Assembly (NCBI GenBank): GCA_024235255.1
Contig: JACKMT010000001.1
Span: 186,001 to 250,000, forward strand
Reading direction: 5' to 3'
Source: Chromatiaceae bacterium
GTDB lineage: Bacteria > Pseudomonadota > Gammaproteobacteria > Chromatiales > Chromatiaceae
DNA: 64,000 nt
This document shows, in pieces, positions 10,358-18,970 of this stretch. Below the pieces are notes generated by a model. That model was given only the letters and a program-made list of their open reading frames with translations. It was not told the DNA's origin and did no database searches. Both the position numbers and the translations under genes were made by a program. Position 1 is the stretch's first letter, and every line of letters begins with the position of its first letter.

Positions 10358-12169
10358 GTGAAGCCGATGCCTGATTCGAAACCACTGGGTATTACAGAAC
10401 TCGTCCTGCGGGATGCTCACCAGTCTCTGTTCGCAACCAGAATGCGGATAGAGGATATGCTCCCGATCGCGGAAAAGCTCGATCAAGTGGGATTTTGGTC
10501 CCTCGAAACCTGGGGTGGTGCGACATTCGATGCCTGTATTAGGTTTCTGGGGGAGGATCCCTGGGAGCGGCTTAGGCGCCTCAAAGCAGCAATGCCAAAT
10601 ACACCGATGCAGATGCTGTTCCGAGGTCAGAACATATTGGGCTATCGCCACTACGCGGACGACGTAGTAAAAGCCTTTGTTGAGCGCGCAGCAATCAATG
10701 GCATGGATGTTTTCCGGATCTTCGACGCCATGAATGATGTGCGTAATCTGGAAACCGCAATAAAGGCAACCATTGCCGTCGAGAAACACGCGCAGGGAAC
10801 ACTCTCTTATACCGTCAGTCCGGTGCATAATCTGCAATATTGGCTGGACATGGCGAAGCGCCTGGAGGAGATGGGCTGCCACTCCATATGTATTAAGGAT
10901 ATGGCCGGGTTGCTCAAACCCTATGATGCGTTCGAACTGGTCAGCCGCCTGAAGGAAGAGGTCAGTATTCCGCTGGCGCTGCATGCCCATGCCACAACAG
11001 GGTTGAGCACAGCGACGATTATAAAAGTTGCCGAAGCCGGCATTGATACCCTGGATACCTCCATCTCCTCGATGAGTAACACTTACGGTCATACCGCCAC
11101 CGAGACGGTAGTCGCAATGTTGCAGGAAACAGAACGGGATACCGGTCTAAATCTCCCGTTATTAGAGGAGATTGCAGCCTATTTCAGAGAGGTAAGAAAG
11201 AAATACGCCAAATTTGAGGGTGCGCTGAAAGGGGTGGATTCCCGTATCCTGGTGGCCCAGGTGCCCGGCGGTATGTTGACCAATATGGAGAATCAACTGC
11301 GAGAGCAAGGTGCCAGCGATCGCCTGGACGAAGTACTCGATGAGATTCCGAAAGTACGTCAAGACTTAGGTTTGATCCCTCTGGTAACACCCACCTCACA
11401 GATTGTGGGCACCCAGGCGGTGCTGAATGTGCTCTCGGGAGAGCGCTACAAGAACATGTCCAAGGAGACAATCGGTATTTTGAAAGGCGAATACGGCGCA
11501 TCCCCAGCCCCACTGAACAAAGACCTCCAGCAACGGGTTCTTGCACAGGGTGAGTCGCCGATCACCTGCCGCCCAGCCGATCTGCTCGAACCGGAAGTTG
11601 AGCGTCTGACCAAAGAGTTCCGAGGACTGGTCGGTGAAAAAGGGATCAAAGCTGCGAAGGATGAAATCGATGACGTACTGACCTATGCGCTGTTTCCCCA
11701 GGTTGGACTTAAATTTTTGGTAAACAGGGATAATCCGGACGCTTTCGAACCTGTTCCCGGAAGCGAGCCGGCGCCTGCGAAACCCGCACAGGCCGCTGCA
11801 GCACCCACTTCGGGCTCAGTAAGTGGCCCCGAAACTTATACGGTTTCGGTCAATGGCAAAAGCTTCGATGTGGTAGTGGCCCCTGGCGGCGCTGTCCAGA
11901 ATTTGGCACCCACGCCGCAGCAGAGTGCACCCATCGTCCAGGCGCAAACCAAAGGAGGAACACCGCTGCCGGCTCCTTTGGCGGGCACCATTTTTAAAAT
12001 CAAAGTGGCAGAAGGGCAGACCATTACCGAAGGCGATGTGGTAATGATTATGGAAGCGATGAAAATGGAAACTGAAATACGGGCTGCCAAATCGGGTATT
12101 GTACTGTCCATCCCGGTCAAGGAGGGCGACGCGATTCAGGTTGGTACAACACTCTTGATCCTGGGTTGA
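10358..12169 (+). CDS. oadA: Oxaloacetate decarboxylase alpha subunit (biotin carrier)
   Basis: 603 aa. The N-terminal carboxyltransferase domain begins with ITELVLRDAHQSLFATRMR and continues to about residue 460. A Pro/Ala-rich linker follows, then a biotinyl domain with the attachment lysine K569 in MEAMKME. The enzyme moves CO2 from oxaloacetate to biotin and hands it to OadB. The start is GTG 10358 or ATG 10367; I keep the longer form. The stop is 4 bases before oadB. Pyruvate carboxylase subunit B shares this fold, but oadG and oadB next to it settle the assignment. Confidence 0.95.
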   Translation: MKPMPDSKPLGITELVLRDAHQSLFATRMRIEDMLPIAEKLDQVGFWSLETWGGATFDACIRFLGEDPWERLRRLKAAMPNTPMQMLFRGQNILGYRHYADDVVKAFVERAAINGMDVFRIFDAMNDVRNLETAIKATIAVEKHAQGTLSYTVSPVHNLQYWLDMAKRLEEMGCHSICIKDMAGLLKPYDAFELVSRLKEEVSIPLALHAHATTGLSTATIIKVAEAGIDTLDTSISSMSNTYGHTATETVVAMLQETERDTGLNLPLLEEIAAYFREVRKKYAKFEGALKGVDSRILVAQVPGGMLTNMENQLREQGASDRLDEVLDEIPKVRQDLGLIPLVTPTSQIVGTQAVLNVLSGERYKNMSKETIGILKGEYGASPAPLNKDLQQRVLAQGESPITCRPADLLEPEVERLTKEFRGLVGEKGIKAAKDEIDDVLTYALFPQVGLKFLVNRDNPDAFEPVPGSEPAPAKPAQAAAAPTSGSVSGPETYTVSVNGKSFDVVVAPGGAVQNLAPTPQQSAPIVQAQTKGGTPLPAPLAGTIFKIKVAEGQTITEGDVVMIMEAMKMETEIRAAKSGIVLSIPVKEGDAIQVGTTLLILG

Positions 12170-12173
12170 TTGG

Positions 12174-13307
12174 ATGAACAACCTAGATGCGCTCTGGCAA
12201 TCGATGGGGATTGCCAATCTCAGTCCGGGACAGCTTTTGATGATGCTGGTCGGCGGTCTGCTGATCTACCTGGCGATCAAGAAAAAGTTCGAACCCCTGC
12301 TGCTGCTGCCGATCGGATTTGGCGCCATTCTGAGCAATATTCCGGTAGCAGGTATAGCCGGTCCCGAGGGACTGCTCGGTTACATCTATCAGGTGGGCAT
12401 TGAGACCGGAGTTTTCCCGCTGCTGATTTTTATGGGCGTAGGCGCGTTGACTGATTTTGGTGCGCTCATTGCTATGCCGATGACGCTTTTTCTTGGAGCT
12501 GCAGCCCAATTTGGCATATTTATCACGCTGATCGGTGCGCTAGCTTTAAATGTCATTCCTGGTTTTGGTTTCTCGCTTTCCGATGCCTCCGCCATCGCCA
12601 TCATCGGCGGCGCCGATGGACCGACCGCGATTTTTCTAGCCTCAAAACTGGCGCCTGATCTATTGGGGGCAATAGCGGTATCGGCATACTCGTATATGGC
12701 GTTGGTACCCATCATTCAGCCACCCATCATGAAAATGCTGACTACCGAGAAAGAGCGCAAAGTGATTATGTCTCAAATGCGCCCCGTCAGCAGATTGGAG
12801 AAGATCCTCTTCCCATTCTCCGTGCTGATCCTTTGTATCCTGTTTCTGCCCTCGGCGGCGCCTTTAATCGGGATGCTGATGTTTGGGAACCTGCTGCGCG
12901 AAGCCGGGGTCGTAGCCCGTCTGAGCCATGCCGCACAAAATGAGCTAATCAACATAGTGACAATTTTTTTGGGTCTTGCGGTTGGTTCGAAACTCTCTGC
13001 CGACAAGTTTCTTTCACTGGACACGCTTGGCATCCTTGCACTCGGTGCATTTGCCTTCTGTGTGGGTACTGCCGCCGGGGTGCTGATGGGGAAAATCATG
13101 CACCGGATAACCGGTGGCAAGGTAAATCCTCTGATTGGCGCTGCCGGGGTTTCCGCGGTGCCGATGGCTGCCCGGGTCGTGAACAAGGTCGGCCTTGAGG
13201 CTGATCAAAACAATTTTCTGCTGATGCATGCCATGGGGCCGAATGTTGCCGGGGTCATCGGTTCAGCTGTTGCTGCCGGGGTCCTGCTGGCAATCGTGGG
13301 AAGCTGA
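12174..13307 (+). CDS. oadB: Oxaloacetate decarboxylase beta subunit, Na+ pump
   Basis: 377-aa membrane protein with about nine to eleven hydrophobic segments. The conserved region IIGGADGPTAIFLASKLAP carries the aspartate implicated in Na+ binding in OadB. Decarboxylation of carboxybiotin on OadA drives sodium export, so the operon converts oxaloacetate breakdown into a sodium gradient. The same chemistry is used by methylmalonyl-CoA decarboxylases, but OadA here is of the oxaloacetate type. A Na/Pi cotransporter gene at 32.6 kb could spend this gradient. Confidence 0.95.
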   Translation: MNNLDALWQSMGIANLSPGQLLMMLVGGLLIYLAIKKKFEPLLLLPIGFGAILSNIPVAGIAGPEGLLGYIYQVGIETGVFPLLIFMGVGALTDFGALIAMPMTLFLGAAAQFGIFITLIGALALNVIPGFGFSLSDASAIAIIGGADGPTAIFLASKLAPDLLGAIAVSAYSYMALVPIIQPPIMKMLTTEKERKVIMSQMRPVSRLEKILFPFSVLILCILFLPSAAPLIGMLMFGNLLREAGVVARLSHAAQNELINIVTIFLGLAVGSKLSADKFLSLDTLGILALGAFAFCVGTAAGVLMGKIMHRITGGKVNPLIGAAGVSAVPMAARVVNKVGLEADQNNFLLMHAMGPNVAGVIGSAVAAGVLLAIVGS

Positions 13308-13444
13308 CCCCAGCCTGCTGTCAACCCTGCCAGACCCAGGAGGGGCCTGCGTTTAACCTTAAATTGCTGGGCGACAGGATGCGCGCGGTTCCTTCTCTTC
13401 AACTGCTGAAAATTCGACTCAAAACAAGCAAAAGCACATATATT

Positions 13445-13473
13445 TTGACGTCTGGGCGCACCCGTAATATCAT
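13445..13473 (+). promoter_or_regulatory. Predicted sigma-70 promoter of yceD-rpmF with almost no leader
   Basis: TTGACG (13445-13450), a 17-base spacer and TATCAT (13468-13473) match the -35/-10 consensus at five of six positions each. Transcription would start near 13480, only about three bases before the yceD ATG at 13483, and no ribosome binding site precedes that ATG. Confidence 0.6.
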
Positions 13474-13482
13474 GGTCCGCTT

Positions 13483-14016
13483 ATGTTGGCTCGACTACCT
13501 GAAACTGTTGATCCTTGGCTTCTGGCAGAGCGTAGCAGTGTTATTGCCGGGGAAGTGGATCTCGCCAGGCTTCCTCGAACGGTCGAAGTGCTGTCTGATA
13601 GAAAGGGAGTTGTTCAATTCGAACTGGATTTTAGCAAGGATGAGAAAAATCGCGTTCGTATAACAGGATATGTTCGCACCCAACTGGGGCTCGAATGTCA
13701 GCGTTGCCTGGAGTTGGTTTTGCTGCCGGTAGATTCCAAGCTAGATCTCGTCGTCATTGAGGTTCCGGCGGAGGCTGAGAGAATACCAGCGACATGCGAG
13801 CCGGTTATCGCAGAGGATGGCAGGTTAAGTGTCTTGGATCTGATCGAAGAGGAACTGTTGCTTGCAATTCCGCAGATACCGATGCATGACGCTAAAGATT
13901 GCTCAATGGATCGGATCGAAACAATTGACGACAGGCAGAAAGGTAGCCGCAATGAGAGTGAGACGGTAAATCCATTTGCCATTTTGTCCAGCTTAAAGTC
14001 GGACAGCAAGAATTGA
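13483..14016 (+). CDS. yceD: YceD/DUF177 family protein, 23S rRNA accumulation factor
   Basis: 177 aa. The N-terminal RLPETVDPWLLAERS and the later CQRCLE and DLIEEELLLAIPQIPMH blocks are typical of the DUF177 family. Members are linked to 23S rRNA accumulation or ribosome assembly, and the gene is nearly always next to rpmF, as here (26 bases). The start fits the family's usual N terminus, although no Shine-Dalgarno is visible. Confidence 0.88.
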   Translation: MLARLPETVDPWLLAERSSVIAGEVDLARLPRTVEVLSDRKGVVQFELDFSKDEKNRVRITGYVRTQLGLECQRCLELVLLPVDSKLDLVVIEVPAEAERIPATCEPVIAEDGRLSVLDLIEEELLLAIPQIPMHDAKDCSMDRIETIDDRQKGSRNESETVNPFAILSSLKSDSKN

Positions 14017-14042
14017 AAACCAGTGATTAGGAGCTTGTAACC

Positions 14043-14222
14043 ATGGCAGTTCAGAAAAGCAGAAAAACCCCTTCAAAGCGTGGCATGCGCCGTGCCCACG
14101 ATTTTCTGAAAGCGGAGAAGTTATCGATTGATTCGACTTCCGGTGAGACCCACCTGCGGCACAATGTCACGCCGGATGGCTTCTACCGCGGTCGTAAAGT
14201 CGTCACCGGAAAAGACGAATAA
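14043..14222 (+). CDS. rpmF: 50S ribosomal protein L32
   Basis: 59 aa, starting at ATG 14043 and ending at TAA 14220-14222. The sequence begins MAVQKSRKTPSKRGMRRAHD, which is unmistakable for bacterial L32, and is rich in Lys and Arg. There is no zinc-binding cysteine pair, so this is the C-minus form common in proteobacteria. Preceded by TAGGAG at about 14027-14032. Lies between yceD and plsX as in most gammaproteobacteria. Confidence 0.97.
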   Translation: MAVQKSRKTPSKRGMRRAHDFLKAEKLSIDSTSGETHLRHNVTPDGFYRGRKVVTGKDE

Positions 14223-14318
14223 TCCCAATTGTGAAAATCTTACACGATCTCCCTCCCGCCGTGGCTGTTTTTACGCCGCCGGCAAGGCGTTGTTGTAGCC
14301 AATTACAGCAGTAACCTG

Positions 14319-15350
14319 ATGAACCGAAGTGAGCGAATAACCATAGCGCTGGACGCGCTGGGTGGAGATCATGGAGTAAGTGTCGTGGTGCCTGCAGCGA
14401 TTAGATTCCTGAAGGCAAATCCTGATGTTGAAATAATCCTTGTCGGTCGTGCGGATGCCATATCAGAGCATTTGACTACGCAGTCAAAATCAGACCGGCT
14501 TAGGATTCACCATGCATCTCAAGAGGTGGGTATGGATGAACCTCCCTCGCGGGCACTGCGTGGTAAAAAAGACTCGTCTATGCGGGTTGCGCTAAATCTG
14601 GTGAAAGACGGTGTTGCGAACGCGTGCGTTAGTGCAGGGAACACCGGAGCTTTGATGGCTACTGCACGCTTCGTGTTGAAGATGCTGCCGCATGTGGATC
14701 GGCCTGCCATTATTACCGCAATACCCTCGATTAAAGGCCGAACCTGGGTCCTTGATCTAGGCGCTAACGTGGATTGTTCCGGCCAACATTTATTTCAGTT
14801 TGCGGTGATGGGCAGCGAAATGGTTGCAGCCGTGGATGAAAACATCTCCAGCCCGAAAATCGGCCTGTTAAATATCGGCGAAGAAGAGATCAAGGGAAAT
14901 GAACAGGTAAAAAATGCGCATCGGCTACTCACCAACAGTACTTTAAATTATATTGGGTACGTAGAGGGAGACGGTATTTATAAAGGGATTGCGGATGTCG
15001 TGGTAACCGACGGTTTCGTCGGCAATGTTGCGCTGAAAAGCTCAGAAGGCGTTGCTAAAATGATTGCCCATTTTCTCAAAGCTGAGTTCAAGCGAAATTT
15101 ATACACCCGCATTGTCGGGATGTTGGCTTTGCCGGTGTTGAGGAATTTTCGTCGCAAGGCAGATCCCAGGCGCCACAACGGAGCCAGCCTGCTTGGACTA
15201 CGCGGCGTGGTAATCAAGAGTCATGGCAGTGCCGATGCCCTGGCCTTTGAGAATGCGATAAATGTTGCTAAACAAGCGGTTCGCAGCAATGTGTCCGAGC
15301 GAATTGCAACGGGTGTTGCAGTGCATCTTGACGAAGGGGCCGGCGAATGA
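14319..15350 (+). CDS. plsX: Phosphate acyltransferase PlsX
   Basis: 343 aa of the PlsX family, recognised by IALDALGGDHG at the N terminus and GNTGALMATA near residue 108. It makes acyl-phosphate from acyl-ACP for the first acylation of glycerol-3-phosphate, linking fatty acid and phospholipid synthesis. Full length for the family. Ends inside the fabH start (4-base overlap). Confidence 0.96.
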   Translation: MNRSERITIALDALGGDHGVSVVVPAAIRFLKANPDVEIILVGRADAISEHLTTQSKSDRLRIHHASQEVGMDEPPSRALRGKKDSSMRVALNLVKDGVANACVSAGNTGALMATARFVLKMLPHVDRPAIITAIPSIKGRTWVLDLGANVDCSGQHLFQFAVMGSEMVAAVDENISSPKIGLLNIGEEEIKGNEQVKNAHRLLTNSTLNYIGYVEGDGIYKGIADVVVTDGFVGNVALKSSEGVAKMIAHFLKAEFKRNLYTRIVGMLALPVLRNFRRKADPRRHNGASLLGLRGVVIKSHGSADALAFENAINVAKQAVRSNVSERIATGVAVHLDEGAGE

Positions 15351-16315
15351 CCTATTCCCGTATAACCGGAACCGGCAGTTTTCTGCCGGAGCAGGTAATG
15401 ACCAATCACGATCTGGAAAAAATCGTGGACACCTCCGACCAATGGATTCAGGAGCGCACCGGTATCAAGCAACGGCACATTGCCGGTAAAAACGAGACAA
15501 CTTGCGATCTGGCAGAGCAGGCAGCCCGTCGGGCGATGGAGGCAGCAGAAAAAGGCCCCGGCGATATTGATCTTATCGTGCTGGCCACGACCACTCCGGA
15601 TCAGATATTTCCCAGTACCGCCTGCCTTGTACAGAGCCGGCTTGATATCCACGGTTGTGCTGCATTCGATGTCCAGGCAGTCTGCACCGGATTTGTCTAT
15701 GCGCTCTCTGTTGCCGATAATTTTATCCGTGCCGGAAACGCGACCTGTGCGCTGGTAATCGGCGCGGAAACTTTTTCCCGGATATTGAACTGGAAGGATA
15801 GGGGTACCTGTGTTTTATTTGGCGATGGCGCAGGTGCGGTTGTTCTTGAAGCCAGTGATGAACCCGGCATACTGTCTACTCATTTACATGCAGACGGGGA
15901 CTTCGCGAAATTACTCCATGTGCCTGATGGTGTATCCAAGGGCTACGATCAGGTGCAGCAAGAGCGAGCTTTCGTGGAGATGCGGGGTAACGAAGTTTTC
16001 AAAATGGCCATCAATACGCTTGGACGAATCGTTGATGAAACCCTGGATCAGAACGGCCTGGAAAAGTCGGATATCGACTGGCTGATTCCTCATCAGGCAA
16101 ATTTCAGAATCATCCGTGGCATTGCCAGAAAGCTTCAAATGCCGCTAGAGCGTGTCGTCGTGACAGTTGCCGAGCATGGTAATACCTCTGCAGCTTCGGT
16201 GCCGCTTGCGTTCGATGCGGCCGTCCGTGATGGAAGAATCAAACGTGGTGAACTGCTTCTGATGGAGGCATTCGGCGGCGGTTTTACCTGGGGTTCGGCT
16301 TTAGTTAAGTATTGA
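15347..16315 (+). CDS. fabH: 3-oxoacyl-ACP synthase III
   Basis: 322 aa. The catalytic triad is visible: Cys113 in AVCTGF, His in IPHQANFRI and Asn in HGNTSAAS. It condenses acetyl-CoA with malonyl-ACP to start fatty acid synthesis. Translationally coupled to plsX by a 4-base overlap. The next gene is fabG, 13 bases away; fabD, normally between them, is missing. Confidence 0.96.
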   Translation: MTYSRITGTGSFLPEQVMTNHDLEKIVDTSDQWIQERTGIKQRHIAGKNETTCDLAEQAARRAMEAAEKGPGDIDLIVLATTTPDQIFPSTACLVQSRLDIHGCAAFDVQAVCTGFVYALSVADNFIRAGNATCALVIGAETFSRILNWKDRGTCVLFGDGAGAVVLEASDEPGILSTHLHADGDFAKLLHVPDGVSKGYDQVQQERAFVEMRGNEVFKMAINTLGRIVDETLDQNGLEKSDIDWLIPHQANFRIIRGIARKLQMPLERVVVTVAEHGNTSAASVPLAFDAAVRDGRIKRGELLLMEAFGGGFTWGSALVKY

Positions 16316-16328
16316 TGGGGAATTTTTC

Positions 16329-17069
16329 ATGCTCGAGAACGAAATCGCACTCGTTACCGGTGCGAGCCGTGGAATCGGCAGAGCTATAGCCACAAGACTG
16401 GGTGAGCAGGGTGCGACGGTGATCGGCACCGCTACTTCCGAAATGGGGGCAACTGCCATAACCCGCCACTTTGCGGAAAATGCCATCAATGGTAGGGGTA
16501 TGGTTCTGAATGTGACAGATCGGGAAGCTGTTGACGGTCTGCTCAAAGAGATCGAAAGCCAGTATGGCTCGCCTACTATTTTGGTGAATAATGCCGGTAT
16601 TACCCGCGACAACCTTCTCATGCGCATGAAGGAGGAGGAGTGGGATTCCATTATACAGACAAATCTGACATCGCTTTACCGTTTGTCAAAAGGTTGTCTT
16701 CGGGCAATGATGAAAGCTCGTAAAGGCAGAATAGTCAACATTGCATCGGTCGTTGGCTCAACCGGCAATCCGGGTCAATGCAACTATTCAGCTGCCAAGG
16801 CCGGAATGGTGGGATTTACGAAATCTCTGGCTAGGGAAGTGGGTTCCAGGGGGATTACGGTAAATTCCGTCGCGCCCGGTTTTATCGATACCGATATGAC
16901 ACGCGAGCTGACCGAAGAACAACGCAAGACTCTACTGGCGGGGATCCCGCTTGGCCGCCTTGGTCAGGCCGATGAGATTGCCGATGCAGTGGCGTTTCTA
17001 GCGTCACCGCGTGCTGCTTACATCACTGGCGAAACACTGCATGTAAACGGCGGCATGTTTATGGCCTGA
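16329..17069 (+). CDS. fabG: 3-oxoacyl-ACP reductase
   Basis: 246 aa short-chain dehydrogenase. The cofactor loop TGASRGIGRAIA sits at residue 10, and the catalytic Ser140, Tyr153 and Lys157 (YSAAK) are intact. It reduces 3-oxoacyl-ACP with NADPH. GGGGAATTTTTC before the ATG supplies a moderate ribosome binding site. Follows fabH directly and precedes acpP. Confidence 0.96.
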   Translation: MLENEIALVTGASRGIGRAIATRLGEQGATVIGTATSEMGATAITRHFAENAINGRGMVLNVTDREAVDGLLKEIESQYGSPTILVNNAGITRDNLLMRMKEEEWDSIIQTNLTSLYRLSKGCLRAMMKARKGRIVNIASVVGSTGNPGQCNYSAAKAGMVGFTKSLAREVGSRGITVNSVAPGFIDTDMTRELTEEQRKTLLAGIPLGRLGQADEIADAVAFLASPRAAYITGETLHVNGGMFMA

Positions 17070-17255
17070 AACCTAATATATTTCAAAGTAGACTGCCATA
17101 AATAACTATTAATTTATTGTAATTTGAATCGATTCGATGGAATCCTGGATAGCTGCTGTGAACCAGGATTTACTTTCAACTTTATAGGTTTATGAATACA
17201 ATAGCCCTTCGGTTGCCGTTGGGTGACAAACCTTGAACTGGAGAAACTACCAACC

Positions 17256-17492
17256 ATGAGCACTATTGAAGAACGCGTAAAAAAAATTGTGATGGAACAG
17301 CTTGGAGTCACTGAAGATGAAGTCACCATCGAAGCTTCTTTTGTCGATGATCTAGGCGCTGACTCGCTCGATACCGTCGAACTTGTGATGGCATTGGAAG
17401 AGGAGTTTGAAACCGAGATCCCGGACGAGGACGCCGAGAAGATTACCACTGTTCAGCAAGCAGTCAATTATATCAAAGAGCACAGCAGCTGA
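17256..17492 (+). CDS. acpP: Acyl carrier protein
   Basis: 78 aa, strongly acidic. The phosphopantetheine attachment serine is in GADSLDTVELV. I chose ATG 17256 (MSTIEERVKK) over the longer open frame because it matches the usual ACP N terminus and has GGAG at 17240-17243. ACP carries all intermediates of the fab pathway. The 186-base gap before it is AT-rich and probably holds its own promoter, as expected for such a highly expressed gene. Confidence 0.97.
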   Translation: MSTIEERVKKIVMEQLGVTEDEVTIEASFVDDLGADSLDTVELVMALEEEFETEIPDEDAEKITTVQQAVNYIKEHSS

Positions 17493-17628
17493 CGCTGTGC
17501 GGCAAGGTGATGGTCTGGCATCCGTTTAAAACCAGGCCGTTTGCGCGAGTGTGAGCTGTGTTGTTTTTCCAGTGCAGGTTGCAGTCTCTTAATCTATCGT
17601 TTTCATTTATACGCAAGGTACTCCTTAC

Positions 17629-18873
17629 ATGTCTCGAAGAAGGGTTGTCATAACCGGGCTCGGCATGGTTGCGCCTGTCGGTCATACTGTTAAAGAGTCC
17701 TGGGATAACATACTTGCCGGAAAAAGCGGAATAAAACCGATCACCCATTTCGACGTGGAACCGTTTTCGGTGCGGTTCGGCGGGCCGATATATGATTTTG
17801 ATATCACCCAATACGTCCCGGCAAAAGATGCCAAAAAAATGGATAAATTTATCCATTACGGCATGGCCGCGGGTTGTCAGGCAATCGAAGAGAGCGGATT
17901 CGAAATCAGTGAAGAGACCTCACGCAGAATCGGAGTGGGTATAGGTTCGGGCATCGGTGGCATAACAGGCATCGAAAACAACTACCAGATCTACCAGGAG
18001 AAGGGTCCCAGAAAGATCTCGCCTTTTTTTGTGCCAGCCAATATCGTCAACATGGTCGCAGGGGATCTGTCGATCAAATATGGATTGAAAGGCCCCAACT
18101 ACTCCATTGTCTCTGCCTGCGCCAGTGGAACCCACGCAATAGGTGAAGCCGCCCGACTGATCAGGCACGGTTATATCGATATCATGGTTGCCGGCGGAGC
18201 GGAAATGGCAACCTCACCAGTTGGACTCGGCGGGTTTGCTGCGGCACGTGCACTATCCACCAGAAATGATGACCCACAGGCAGCCAGCAGACCCTGGGAC
18301 AGAGACAGGGATGGTTTTGTACTGAGCGATGGCGCCGGTGTCATGGTGCTCGAGGAGTATGAACATGCCCGGGCCCGTGGTGCAAAGATCTATGCAGAGA
18401 TCGTCGGAATAGGGATGAATTCAGACGCTCACCACATGACCGCACCTTCTCCAAGCGGCATTGGTGCCAGTGAGTGCATGCACATCGCTCTGGCGGATGC
18501 CGGAATCAACTCCGATCAGGTTGACTACATTAATGCGCACGGAACCTCCACCCCGGCAGGTGATGTGGCAGAGACCTTAGGTGTCAAAACGGCTTTTGGT
18601 GATCATGCCTATAAACTGGCGATAAGTTCCACTAAATCGATGACCGGGCATATGCTGGGAGCAGCCGGTGGTGCCGAGGCGGTGTTTACTGCGTTGGCCG
18701 TGTACGATCAGGTCGCACCACCAACCATCAATTATGATACGCCTGATCCCGAGTGTGACCTTGACTACGTCCCCAATACCGCCCGGGAGATGAAAATCGA
18801 TGTTGCCATTTCCAACTCGTTCGGTTTTGGCGGGACAAACGGCACGTTGGTATTCCGGCGAATGAAGGATTGA
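17629..18873 (+). CDS. fabF: 3-oxoacyl-ACP synthase II
   Basis: 414 aa. Catalytic Cys164 lies in VSACASGTHA, and the two active-site histidines are in NAHGTSTPAGD and TGHMLGAAGG. It elongates acyl-ACP chains by decarboxylative condensation and sets temperature-dependent cis-vaccenate levels in relatives. Separated from acpP by 136 bases and followed by a strong terminator. Confidence 0.97.
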   Translation: MSRRRVVITGLGMVAPVGHTVKESWDNILAGKSGIKPITHFDVEPFSVRFGGPIYDFDITQYVPAKDAKKMDKFIHYGMAAGCQAIEESGFEISEETSRRIGVGIGSGIGGITGIENNYQIYQEKGPRKISPFFVPANIVNMVAGDLSIKYGLKGPNYSIVSACASGTHAIGEAARLIRHGYIDIMVAGGAEMATSPVGLGGFAAARALSTRNDDPQAASRPWDRDRDGFVLSDGAGVMVLEEYEHARARGAKIYAEIVGIGMNSDAHHMTAPSPSGIGASECMHIALADAGINSDQVDYINAHGTSTPAGDVAETLGVKTAFGDHAYKLAISSTKSMTGHMLGAAGGAEAVFTALAVYDQVAPPTINYDTPDPECDLDYVPNTAREMKIDVAISNSFGFGGTNGTLVFRRMKD

Positions 18874-18927
18874 CACCTTTTTTCGAGGCTGATCCACCCC
18901 AAGCGGTGGTGACAAACCTTAATCCAG

Positions 18928-18958
18928 AAGGCGGGATTCACAATCCTGCCTTTTTTTT
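18928..18958 (+). terminator. Rho-independent terminator between fabF and pabC
   Basis: An 11-bp stem (18928-18938 with 18942-18952, one G-T pair) with a 3-base loop is followed by eight T residues (18951-18958). The T-run touches the pabC ribosome binding site GGAGGGA (18959-18965). Readthrough would therefore be needed for fabF-to-pabC transcription, unless pabC has its own promoter. Confidence 0.88.
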
Positions 18959-18970
18959 GGAGGGATAAAT

